Assembly: GCA_023441805.1 (NCBI GenBank)
Contig: JAEZNO010000002.1
Location: 1-64,000 of the forward strand
Direction of reading: 5' to 3'
Source of the DNA: Bacteroidota bacterium
GTDB taxonomy: Bacteria; Bacteroidota; Bacteroidia; Bacteroidales; Lentimicrobiaceae
Length of the DNA: 64,000 bases
Shown here piece after piece: positions 1 to 7,388 of this stretch. The notes beneath the pieces are model-generated. The model saw only the letters and a list, made by a program, of their open reading frames with translations, did no database searches and had not been told where the DNA came from. The position numbers and the translations under genes are program-made. The number at the start of each line of letters is the position of its first letter. The first letter of the stretch is position 1.

Positions 1-125
1 TTTTGCCTCCAGCTTCTTTCAGATTCTGCCTCACGGCAGACACCCTTGCTCTTGGCTAATGGTTGGTGGCTAAAAACCCCCATAAAGGACTTTCACCTTC
101 AAGTTATTAATCATGCACGGCACAC
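1..125 (-). mobile_element. 5' end of a probable group II intron, cut by the left window edge
   Basis: Read on the reverse strand, the segment begins with GTGTG at 125, the group II 5' consensus (GUGYG). It continues with GGTGAAAGTCC and then CCACCAACCATTAGCC, a layout I recall from domain I of bacterial group II introns that encode a reverse transcriptase. The 5' boundary lies directly after the T-tract of the hairpin at 130-163, as class C introns prefer. No reverse transcriptase or domain V is visible because the element runs off the window. The assignment is from memory of sequence pattern and was not checked by a covariance model. Confidence 0.6.
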
Positions 126-129
126 AAAA

Positions 130-163
130 AGAGACCGTCTCAAAAGGACGGTCTCTTTTTTTT
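130..163. terminator. Bidirectional intrinsic terminator, intron target
   Basis: A perfect 10-bp stem (AGAGACCGTC / GACGGTCTCT) with a 7-nt loop is flanked by A5 on the left and T8 on the right, so it can work on both strands. On the reverse strand the five Ts are followed at once by the putative intron start at 125. The hairpin also forms the upstream end of the dispersed repeat at 167-296. Confidence 0.8.
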
Positions 164-166
164 GTC

Positions 167-296
167 TTAATTGTAAATTAAAGATTCTACATAAATTGTA
201 CATTAATTAATCATGATGTGTACAAAATTGTGTACTTATGTGGAGTTTATGTGGACTTAATGTGGACTCTATGTGTAATTGATAATTAAACAGTAC
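167..296 (+). repeat. Dispersed intergenic repeat, copy 1
   Basis: About 130 bp that recurs in inverted orientation at 46816-46934. Shared blocks include TTAATTGTAAATTAAAGATT, GTACATTAA, TGTACAAAA and GTGTACTTATGTGGA. It contains an interrupted palindrome (TTGTACA ... TGTACAA, about 196-226) and 11-bp direct repeats at 236-246, 247-257, 258-268 and a weaker one at 269-279, with core TATGTGGACT. No ORF lies in it. The 11-bp spacing, one helical turn, resembles an array of protein-binding sites; this is inference. Confidence 0.8.
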
Positions 297-299
297 GTA

Positions 300-480
300 A
301 ATATCCATTTGAAAAATTTTTTTTTCACAATGCAATCGAATTGCTTTCACGCCATCCCCTTGCAATTTTTACGCCCTGTATCTGATTACCTTCAGACTAT
401 AATATATTTTGCAATCCCCTCTGCTGAATTTGCCTGATATGGTTGGTGTGCACCTTCTGGTTATGATGCACTGCACGCAC
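300..480 (-). mobile_element. Possible eroded group II intron remnant
   Basis: On the reverse strand this starts with GTGCG at 480, directly after a terminator T-tract. The first 30 nt resemble the intron start at 125 (GTGCATCATAACCAGAAGGTG here against GTGCATGATTAATAACTTGAAGGTG there), and ACACCAACCAT follows, as in the other copy but with about 25 nt missing between. Beyond about 100 nt I see no match and no domain V. The left limit is arbitrary. It could be chance similarity. Confidence 0.35.
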
Positions 481-481
481 A

Positions 482-520
482 AAAAAAGAGACTGTCGTAA
501 ACGGCAGCCTCTTTTTTTTG
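482..520. terminator. Bidirectional intrinsic terminator
   Basis: An imperfect hairpin (AGAGACTGTCG, loop TAAA, CGGCAGCCTCT) is flanked by A7 and T8. It lies just past the stop of the reverse-strand gene 535-2091 and should end its transcript. Its T-tract on the reverse strand abuts a GTGCG. Confidence 0.75.
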
Positions 521-534
521 TTAACTCATACTCT

Positions 535-2091
535 TTAAAGTCTAAATGCCATCTTCGACATGTAAAATACACTCTTTGCTTTCTCTGAAGCATAAGTGTT
601 CCTCAATGTCTGATATCCGTGTACCAAAAAGTAATCCTTATACCATGGTATGATGTAACTGTTTGCCTCCCTTTGCACTTTATCATGCTGGTGAAGTGGT
701 TCAATCCTTGAATATGAAAGATTCGTCAGGTTTTCTCCTTTGTTAATTATTTTATAAGCAATACGGTCTTTATCAACATAACAGAGCATCAAACTACTAG
801 AATCACTGGCATAAGGTGTAACTTTTTCATTAAGTGAATTCGTAAGGGCGTCTGATAATTCAAGATCGTTATTCCATCTAAGTTGTCCTGTCTTATCAAA
901 GCCTGCAATGAATGTTGTCAGATACCTGTATCCTTCAAAAACTGAATATGTTGACGGATAAGGCCTTCCGTAATAATCATACACCATGGTAGTTACAGTT
1001 CGGTACTCAGGGTAATAGGCCTCAGCCATGAAAATGAATTCACCGTTGAACTTAAATAACTTGTGAGTTAACAGATTATGATCAGAAGCAATTTCACTCA
1101 CATATCTTTCTCTTCTTAAGAGTGACCTTCTGGGAGTAACATCTGCAGGTCGTCTGAGGTATCTGTAAAATCTGTCGAATTCAGTAAAATCATAAGTATG
1201 AATATTCTCCTCCCCCGATTCTGTCAAGGTAATAGAAAAGAACCCTGTCGAGGCCACTCCTGCCACTTCAATGCCTTCAATTGTACGAACTCTGCTACTC
1301 ACACCATATGAGCCAAGTATAATATCTGATCGACTGTCGATCTCATGAACATATGCCGTATTAATCAGAAACTCAGTAAACTTACTCAACATATGCGTGA
1401 AGTAAACCTCACCGGTACGGTTAAATTTTATAAAATAATAGTTCCTCTTTTTGAGCGACTGATTAGTTCTAAGAATAACTGAAAATCCGCCGGTGATCTT
1501 ATTTACTGCAGCTGATTCAATAACAGCCTTTTCGGATAAACCCGGCGATAACATTGAGATATTATGATTCTTCAGGTCGTATTTCAAAATCATTGACCTG
1601 TCATCTCTGGTGTTAATTCCGGCAATAGCATATTCGCTATTAAGATCAAAATGCGAGATACCTGCCCTTTCAGGAACAGGATAGTTCATCGTTGTAATGC
1701 TACTATCAGGAATATTAAAGTCGACCAGGTAAAAATTACTGTCGGCATTTGATTTCTTAGTATAGAAAAATGCAACGAGGTGATCACTGTTATAAAGTGC
1801 TTCTTCTAACAAGAATCCCCTTGGTAACTCAAAGTTATATGATGTTGTTTCCTTTAATTTATTGTCATAAAATGTTGTAACCCAAACCATCCTGCCATTC
1901 CTTCCATTTTCACTACTTAGAAAGAGTATGGCACAACCGTTTTGATCAAGGGGCACAACTTTGTAAACTTCAGTATTATCTTTCACAGGAACTTCAATCC
2001 TCACAGGTTTTGTTGCCTGCGAGTAAGAAAATGCCGGTAAAAGCAGAAGAATGATATAACACAAAATCCTTTCAACTTTGAGTAAGATCAT
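535..2091 (-). CDS. Secreted protein of unknown function
   Basis: The product is 518 residues. Residues 1-25 form a Sec signal peptide (hydrophobic IILLLLPAFSYSQ, likely cut after SYS or FSYSQA). The rest is rich in beta-strand-like alternating segments with many Tyr, Phe and Asp residues and repeated phrases such as FNGEFIFMAEAYY and DKTGQLRWNNDLEL, which suggest a beta-propeller or similar repeat fold in the periplasm or at the surface. I recognise no catalytic motif and no named family. It stands alone, with dnaK upstream behind its own terminator and a terminator just downstream. A TACCTTTG promoter -7 element on the reverse strand (2113-2120) sits 22 bp before the start codon. Confidence 0.85.
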   Translation of the reverse strand: MILLKVERILCYIILLLLPAFSYSQATKPVRIEVPVKDNTEVYKVVPLDQNGCAILFLSSENGRNGRMVWVTTFYDNKLKETTSYNFELPRGFLLEEALYNSDHLVAFFYTKKSNADSNFYLVDFNIPDSSITTMNYPVPERAGISHFDLNSEYAIAGINTRDDRSMILKYDLKNHNISMLSPGLSEKAVIESAAVNKITGGFSVILRTNQSLKKRNYYFIKFNRTGEVYFTHMLSKFTEFLINTAYVHEIDSRSDIILGSYGVSSRVRTIEGIEVAGVASTGFFSITLTESGEENIHTYDFTEFDRFYRYLRRPADVTPRRSLLRRERYVSEIASDHNLLTHKLFKFNGEFIFMAEAYYPEYRTVTTMVYDYYGRPYPSTYSVFEGYRYLTTFIAGFDKTGQLRWNNDLELSDALTNSLNEKVTPYASDSSSLMLCYVDKDRIAYKIINKGENLTNLSYSRIEPLHQHDKVQREANSYIIPWYKDYFLVHGYQTLRNTYASEKAKSVFYMSKMAFRL

Positions 2092-2112
2092 AATCTATTG
2101 TTTGTAATACAA

Positions 2113-2120
2113 CAAAGGTA
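2113..2120 (-). promoter_or_regulatory. Bacteroidota-type -7 element for the 535-2091 gene
   Basis: Reverse-strand TACCTTTG fits TAnnTTTG and lies 22 bp upstream of the ATG. I could not find a TTTG or TTG at the expected -33 spacing, so the call is tentative. Confidence 0.4.
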
Positions 2121-2176
2121 ACTCGTTTTATTGATAAACGTAAGTATAACTCACGATGTTGCGTACTTTTTAATAA

Positions 2177-2205
2177 AACAGGCTGCTTTGTTAAGGCAGC
2201 CTGTT
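2177..2205 (-). terminator. Terminator after dnaK
   Basis: Hairpin AACAGGCTGCTT / AAGGCAGCCTGTT with one bulged G and a 4-nt loop, followed on the reverse strand by TTATTAAAAAG. It lies 28 bp after the dnaK stop codon. Confidence 0.65.
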
Positions 2206-2233
2206 TCTTTTCACCTACTTTATATTTAGAAAA

Positions 2234-4141
2234 TTACTTCACTTCTTCGAAATCAACATCAGTTACTTCTGAATCTGATCCATTATTTTGCTGACCCGGA
2301 GGAGGTGTTTGATCACCACCGGTCGGACCGCCCTGACTTTGTGTAGCCTTGTAGATATCTTCACTTGCAGCCTGCCATGCAGTATTGAGAGCAGCAAGTG
2401 CACCATCAATAGCATTGATATTTTTATCCTTATGAGCCTGTTTTAAGTCAGCAAGAGCCTTTTCAATCGGAGCTTTTTTATCTGCAGGTATTTTTTCTCC
2501 ATATTCCTTCAACTGCTTTTCGGTTTGGAATATCATACCATCAGCATTATTCAGCTTGTCGATCTCTTCTTTTGCTTTCCTGTCGGTTTCAGCATTAGCT
2601 GCAGCTTCGTCTTTCATACGTTTGATTTCACTTTCTGAAAGTCCTGAAGAAGCTTCAATTCTAATCTCCTGCGATTTTCCTGTTCCTTTATCCTTAGCTG
2701 AAACGTGCAGAATACCATTAGCATCAATATCGAATGTTACTTCAATCTGAGGAACCCCTCTTGGTGCAGGTGGAATTCCATCAAGATGGAATCGACCGAT
2801 ACTCTTGTTATCGCGGGCCATTGAACGCTCGCCCTGAAGTATATGAATTTCAACTGATGGTTGAGAGTCACTTGCAGTAGAAAATACTTCTGATTTCCTG
2901 GTTGGAATAGTTGTATTAGCCTCAATAAGTTTTGTCATTACACCACCAAGTGTTTCAATACCAAGTGACAGAGGAGTAACATCTAAAAGAAGAACATCCT
3001 TCACTTCACCTGTTAGTACGCCACCCTGAATTGCAGCTCCGACGGCAACTACTTCATCGGGATTAACCCCTTTTGAAGGCACTTTGCCGAAGAAATCCTC
3101 AACTATTTTCTGAACTGCAGGGATACGTGTTGATCCACCCACGAGGATAACCTCGTTAATATCTTTCACTGTCAGACCGGCATCCTTAAGAGCCAATTTA
3201 CAAGGCTCTATTGTGGCCCTCAACAGGTGGTCGTTAAGTTGCTCAAACTTAGCACGTGTGAGTGTCCTGACAAGGTGTTTTGGAATACCGTCTACCGGCA
3301 TAATGTAAGGAAGATTAATTTCAGTAGATGTAGAACTTGACAGCTCTATCTTTGCCTTTTCAGCAGCTTCCTTAAGACGCTGAAGTGCCATTGGATCCTT
3401 TCTTAGATCCACTCCTTCATCCTTCAAGAACTCCTCTGCTAACCAGTCAATTATATTATGGTCGAAGTCATCACCGCCAAGATGGGTATCACCATTTGTT
3501 GATTTTACTTCAAAAACTCCGTCACCTAGCTCAAGAATAGAAATATCAAAGGTACCACCACCAAGGTCAAAAACTGCAACCTTAATGTCATGGCTCTTTT
3601 TGTCAAGTCCATAAGCTAATGCAGCGGCTGTAGGTTCATTGATAATTCTCTTAACAGTTAAACCTGCAATCTCACCTGCTTCTTTAGTTGCTTGTCTCTG
3701 TGAGTCACTAAAATAAGCCGGAACTGTGATTACCGCTTCGGTGACTGTTTGACCCAAATAATCTTCAGCAGTTTTCTTCATCTTTTGAAGGACCATAGCT
3801 GAGATTTCCTGTGGTGTGTAAGTTCTGTCTTCAACCTTTACACGTGGTGTATTATTATCACCTCTCACTACCTTATAAGGAACCCTTGATGTTTCTTTTG
3901 TCACACGGTCAAAAGTCTCACCCATGAACCTTTTAATTGAGAAGATAGTATGTTCAGGGTTGGTAATAGCCTGACGTTTTGCAGGATCACCTACTTTACG
4001 CTCACCGTTGTTAGTAAAAGCAACTATTGAAGGTGTAGTGCGCCTTCCTTCGCTATTGGGAATAACCACCGGTTCATTCCCTTCCATTACTGCTACACAT
4101 GAGTTGGTTGTACCGAGGTCAATTCCGATTATTTTACCCAT
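2234..4141 (-). CDS. dnaK: Molecular chaperone DnaK (Hsp70)
   Basis: This is the ATP-driven Hsp70 chaperone that binds exposed hydrophobic peptides in the cytoplasm, working with DnaJ and GrpE. At 635 residues it is full length. The start MGKIIGIDLGTTNSCVAVME is the classic phosphate-1 motif. VFDLGGGTFDIS (phosphate 2) and VILVGGSTRIPAV (adenosine site) complete the ATPase domain (about 1-380). The substrate-binding beta domain (about 390-500, with LLLDVTPLSLGIETLGG) and helical lid follow, and the C-terminus EVTDVDFEEVK is the conserved acidic tail. No dnaJ or grpE is adjacent, and no CIRCE-type inverted repeat was seen upstream. The downstream hairpin suggests a single-gene transcript. Confidence 0.98.
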   Translation of the reverse strand: MGKIIGIDLGTTNSCVAVMEGNEPVVIPNSEGRRTTPSIVAFTNNGERKVGDPAKRQAITNPEHTIFSIKRFMGETFDRVTKETSRVPYKVVRGDNNTPRVKVEDRTYTPQEISAMVLQKMKKTAEDYLGQTVTEAVITVPAYFSDSQRQATKEAGEIAGLTVKRIINEPTAAALAYGLDKKSHDIKVAVFDLGGGTFDISILELGDGVFEVKSTNGDTHLGGDDFDHNIIDWLAEEFLKDEGVDLRKDPMALQRLKEAAEKAKIELSSSTSTEINLPYIMPVDGIPKHLVRTLTRAKFEQLNDHLLRATIEPCKLALKDAGLTVKDINEVILVGGSTRIPAVQKIVEDFFGKVPSKGVNPDEVVAVGAAIQGGVLTGEVKDVLLLDVTPLSLGIETLGGVMTKLIEANTTIPTRKSEVFSTASDSQPSVEIHILQGERSMARDNKSIGRFHLDGIPPAPRGVPQIEVTFDIDANGILHVSAKDKGTGKSQEIRIEASSGLSESEIKRMKDEAAANAETDRKAKEEIDKLNNADGMIFQTEKQLKEYGEKIPADKKAPIEKALADLKQAHKDKNINAIDGALAALNTAWQAASEDIYKATQSQGGPTGGDQTPPPGQQNNGSDSEVTDVDFEEVK

Positions 4142-4283
4142 ATCGTATTAGAATTTAAAATGTTTTTCATTGTCTGTTCATCGGGGTTTCAATCATTATG
4201 CCATATAGTTAAACAATGACAGCTTTTTCTAATAATTCTGTCGTCTGTAATACCTGCATACCCAGTAAAATCAACTAAATCAA

Positions 4284-4310
4284 AGAGGCCGGTAATCTTG
4301 TCCGGCCTCT
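4284..4310 (-). terminator. Terminator after the DUF4249-like gene
   Basis: Perfect 9-bp stem AGAGGCCGG / CCGGCCTCT with a 9-nt loop. On the reverse strand it is followed by TTGATTTAGTTGATTTTACT, a loose T-rich tail. It lies 46 bp after the stop of 4356-5381. Confidence 0.6.
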
Positions 4311-4355
4311 GGGTGTTATTTGAGCACTGTCAGTCAACTGACATTTCGTCAGATT

Positions 4356-5381
4356 TTAATTACCGATTTTATCAACAAACTTTAGTCCTTCAATACCTAA
4401 AAATATAGCCTCTGTCTTTGCACCTACCTCAATAGACAGCTTCTGAATAAACCGGCTGGAGAATAATCCATACCCGTTCTCAATATTCGAATAATCAGGG
4501 GTATCCTGAATAATACCGGTTGATGGGGAATTTACTTCCATATATGTATTTAAGGCATCACCACCGGCTACCAGGGTAAACTCTACCCTATTTGTTAGTC
4601 TGGCTGTAACTTCTGATTCTTTTCCGTCCTTCCGTGGAATCTGAATTCTTGCTATATCATATAATGCGGTTGGTCGGTATTGCAATGATTTTTCTTCTCC
4701 CCCATCAAGCTTCTCAGTTTTTTGACTACCAATAAACCAGTCAAAATATCGATCAGTAGTATCAGAATGGTTTATGACTTCCTGATACCAGAAGCGAATA
4801 TATACATCATACCTTCTTGCATTCTTTCCTGATTGCCATACAATATTTTGATTGTTATCCAGAATAAAATCAATTGACCTCTGGCCGACTCTCGGAGTAG
4901 TGATTTTCCCTGAATTAACTAATGAAGTAACCGACTTAATTTCCTTTCCTGTTTTCTTATTTCTAACAAATAAAGAATAGGTATAGGGATTACTCTCAAT
5001 ATTGTCAGGAACTTTAAATGCTGCCTTGTATAATATGTGTGACGGTGAATAGAAAACACCAGGTTGCTTATTATCTACATGAATAGTATCAAATTGAAAT
5101 ACACGTTGATTACCCGAACCTGTTTCAGTTAGGATTACCTCAAGATTATCAAAATAGCTTGAAGAGTCAGGTTCTTTTGCGTACACGAGTGAATTACCGT
5201 CTCCTAAAAATGCTTTATTGATGCGCAAATAATGTACCGAATCACTTTTATCAAGAAGACCATATACTACAGTGATGTCTTTCCAATCGGCTGAAACATC
5301 AATATCTGTTTCGCAAGATGTAAAAGTAAAAATGAGTGTGACGAGCAGTATTGCAGATAGTGCAGATGCAAATATTTTCAT
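4356..5381 (-). CDS. DUF4249-like outer-membrane lipoprotein
   Basis: A 341-residue lipoprotein of the kind found widely in Bacteroidota, function unknown. I prefer the ATG at 5381 over the upstream one at 5429 because it gives a proper lipoprotein signal: MKIFASALSAILLVTLIFTF, then a Cys in TSC-ETD. The mature protein opens with ADWKDITVVYGLLD and LRINKAFLG, a pattern I associate with DUF4249-type proteins, which often lie near TonB-dependent receptors; none is adjacent here. It is preceded by the proline-rich gene on the same strand, 95 bp upstream. The family name is a moderate-confidence call, the lipoprotein nature a strong one. Confidence 0.75.
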   Translation of the reverse strand: MKIFASALSAILLVTLIFTFTSCETDIDVSADWKDITVVYGLLDKSDSVHYLRINKAFLGDGNSLVYAKEPDSSSYFDNLEVILTETGSGNQRVFQFDTIHVDNKQPGVFYSPSHILYKAAFKVPDNIESNPYTYSLFVRNKKTGKEIKSVTSLVNSGKITTPRVGQRSIDFILDNNQNIVWQSGKNARRYDVYIRFWYQEVINHSDTTDRYFDWFIGSQKTEKLDGGEEKSLQYRPTALYDIARIQIPRKDGKESEVTARLTNRVEFTLVAGGDALNTYMEVNSPSTGIIQDTPDYSNIENGYGLFSSRFIQKLSIEVGAKTEAIFLGIEGLKFVDKIGN

Positions 5382-5476
5382 TAATTGACTTATTTGAAAT
5401 AATGACTTTTCAGAAGTAGCGAACGACAAAATTACAATTATTTCGTTTAATCGCTATACTATTAGTCATTGAAACT

Positions 5477-5716
5477 TCATCCCTGTGGAGGTGGCACAGG
5501 AGTTTCCGGCTCAGGCGGAATCTCAGGTTCAATTCCGGGAACCGCAGGTGTTGTTGGATCGGGTGTTTCCGGTACCGGACTTTTGGGATTAGGTGCCTCA
5601 GGAATTGGAGTTACAGGATGAGGTGCCTCATGAGGAATTGTAGTAGGATTTCTTTGTGGTTGCCCGGGTATAGGTTCAGGCGTTTGCGTGTTTATTATTT
5701 TATCGTGAATTTCCAT
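5477..5716 (-). CDS. Small proline-rich protein
   Basis: A 79-residue protein with about one third proline. After a short head (MEIHDKIINTQ) it is a run of imperfect 9-10-residue units such as PIPEAPNPKS and PVPETPDPTT, ending PPEPETPVPPPQG. There is no signal peptide, transmembrane segment or cysteine. Proline spaced like this favours an extended polyproline-II rod, but the role is unknown. It has an open intergenic region on both sides and is the first gene of a possible unit with the DUF4249-like gene. The ORF could be a low-complexity artefact, but an ATG start and absence of competing frames support it. Confidence 0.6.
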   Translation of the reverse strand: MEIHDKIINTQTPEPIPGQPQRNPTTIPHEAPHPVTPIPEAPNPKSPVPETPDPTTPAVPGIEPEIPPEPETPVPPPQG

Positions 5717-5769
5717 GTCTATTTGTTTGATTATTAATAATATAACAAAAATTCACTCCAATAGTAATC

Positions 5770-5802
5770 TTTGTACTGTTGAAAAATCTTTTTGTAGCTT
5801 TG
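5770..5802 (+). promoter_or_regulatory. Bacteroidota-type promoter of panB
   Basis: TTTG at 5770-5773 and TAGCTTTG at 5795-5802, separated by 21 bp, match the -33 TTTG / -7 TAnnTTTG consensus. The panB ATG at 5838 would have a leader of about 27 nt. Confidence 0.65.
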
Positions 5803-5837
5803 TGCAATATTTAAATTCAATGAAAGCCTCATAAATC

Positions 5838-6665
5838 ATGGAACCTAAAATATCAAAATTCGCCGGTGTAAGTAAAGTAACAACTCATGTTCTTCAGGAG
5901 ATGAAAAACAATAAGGAGAAAATAGCTATGCTCACAGCATACGATTTTTCAATGGGTCGCTTACTTGATCAGGCCGGTATTGATGTGATACTTGTGGGTG
6001 ATTCTGCATCCAATGTCATGGCCGGTCACACATCTACTCTCCCCATCACCCTCAATGAAATGATTTATCATGGGGTATCTGTTGTGAGAGGAGTTAAAAG
6101 AGCACTTGTAATCGTAGATCTCCCTTTCGGAACTTACCAGGGTAATTCAAAAGAAGCGCTTACCTCTGCAATCAGGATCATGAAGGAAACCGGTGCAGAT
6201 GCCGTTAAAATTGAAGGTGGAAAAGAAATCCAGGAATCAGTTGAACGCATACTGTCAGCCGGCATTCCTGTTATGGGGCACCTTGGACTTACACCACAGT
6301 CTATTCATAAGTTCGGGACTTATGTTGTTAGGGCAACCGAAGAAGCTGAAGCAAATAAACTTGTTAGTGATGCTCACTTACTCGAAGAAATTGGTTGTTT
6401 TGGTATTGTCCTCGAGAAAATACCCGCAAAACTTGGCTCCCGTGTGGCATCAGAACTTAAGATACCGATTATCGGAATTGGAGCTGGACCCGGTGTTGAC
6501 GGACAAGTGCTTGTTCTGCATGATATGCTTGGCATAACTCAGGAATTCTCACCTCGTTTCCTGAGACGGTATAATAATCTTAGTAATCAGGTGCAGGAGT
6601 CGGTGATATCATACATCAATGATGTGAAGAGTGTTGACTTCCCCAATGAGAAAGAACAGTACTGA
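5838..6665 (+). CDS. panB: 3-methyl-2-oxobutanoate hydroxymethyltransferase
   Basis: PanB transfers a hydroxymethyl group from 5,10-methylene-tetrahydrofolate to 2-oxoisovalerate, the first committed step of pantothenate and coenzyme A synthesis, in the cytoplasm. The 275 residues match the family length. Visible motifs include the metal-binding LVGDSASNVMAGH, the VKIEGG segment and GHLGLTPQSIHKFG. The start MEPKISKFAGVSKVTTHVL is typical, with K-F and then the conserved MLTAYDFSMGRLLD. No other pan gene is adjacent. The RluA-type gene follows after 29 bp, probably on the same transcript. Confidence 0.97.
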   Translation: MEPKISKFAGVSKVTTHVLQEMKNNKEKIAMLTAYDFSMGRLLDQAGIDVILVGDSASNVMAGHTSTLPITLNEMIYHGVSVVRGVKRALVIVDLPFGTYQGNSKEALTSAIRIMKETGADAVKIEGGKEIQESVERILSAGIPVMGHLGLTPQSIHKFGTYVVRATEEAEANKLVSDAHLLEEIGCFGIVLEKIPAKLGSRVASELKIPIIGIGAGPGVDGQVLVLHDMLGITQEFSPRFLRRYNNLSNQVQESVISYINDVKSVDFPNEKEQY

Positions 6666-6694
6666 TTAAGCCGTTGCTGTAATAGTTAATCTTT

Positions 6695-7378
6695 ATGGAA
6701 AATCTCCGGGTGCTATACGAAGATAATCACCTGCTGATCATTAATAAACAACCGGGCGAAATTGTCCAGGGTGATAAAACAGGAGATATATCACTCATTG
6801 ATACTCTCAAGGAATATATTAAGGCTAAATACAATAAACCCGGTAATGTATTTTTAGGATTAGTACACAGGATTGACCGACCCGTAAGTGGTGCAGTAAT
6901 CTTTGCAAAAACATCAAAAGCACTTTCCCGAATGACCGTATTGGTCAAAAACCGTTCATTTAAAAAGACATACCTTGCATTGACTGATCAGAAACCTCCT
7001 AAGGAAGAAGACATACTTAAACACTTTCTGAAAAAGAATGAAGCTTCCAATAAATCATTTGTTGTTAAAGCAGGTACTGAAGGAGCAAAAGAAGCCATCC
7101 TGACATACAAACACATTGCTTCAGGGAAAACACTCCACCTGCTTGAGATCGATTTGCAAACAGGACGTCACCACCAGATTCGCACCCAACTGGCTGCATC
7201 AGGATTAATTATTCACGGTGATGTGAAATATGGTGCCCGCCGGCCAAATAACGACGGATCAATTTGTTTACACGCCTATAATGTTCAATTCCAACATCCT
7301 GTATCAGGAGCTTTAATCAATATTAAAGCCCCTCTACCGGATACACCTGAATGGAATGCATTCAGGGATTATTTATAG
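6695..7378 (+). CDS. RluA-family RNA pseudouridine synthase
   Basis: The enzyme isomerises uridine to pseudouridine in rRNA or tRNA. At 227 residues it is a short form with no N-terminal S4 domain. The opening VLYEDNHLLIINKQPGEIVQG and the catalytic-Asp motif LVHRIDRPVSGAVIFAKTSKA are diagnostic, as is LQTGRHHQIRTQLA near residue 160. Short stand-alone forms in Bacteroidota cannot be assigned to a specific target site from sequence alone. It follows panB by 29 bp, and its last codons come 10 bp before the ATG of the next gene, so the three may be co-transcribed. Confidence 0.93.
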   Translation: MENLRVLYEDNHLLIINKQPGEIVQGDKTGDISLIDTLKEYIKAKYNKPGNVFLGLVHRIDRPVSGAVIFAKTSKALSRMTVLVKNRSFKKTYLALTDQKPPKEEDILKHFLKKNEASNKSFVVKAGTEGAKEAILTYKHIASGKTLHLLEIDLQTGRHHQIRTQLAASGLIIHGDVKYGARRPNNDGSICLHAYNVQFQHPVSGALINIKAPLPDTPEWNAFRDYL

Positions 7379-7388
7379 TAAACCCGTA

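Noticed and set aside
369..593. Reverse-strand 74-residue ORF
   Set aside because: It overlaps the 3' end of the 535-2091 gene and runs through the terminator at 482-520; composition is not protein-like.
6193..6537. 114-residue forward ORF inside panB
   Set aside because: It is a shifted frame of panB, whose own frame carries all family motifs.
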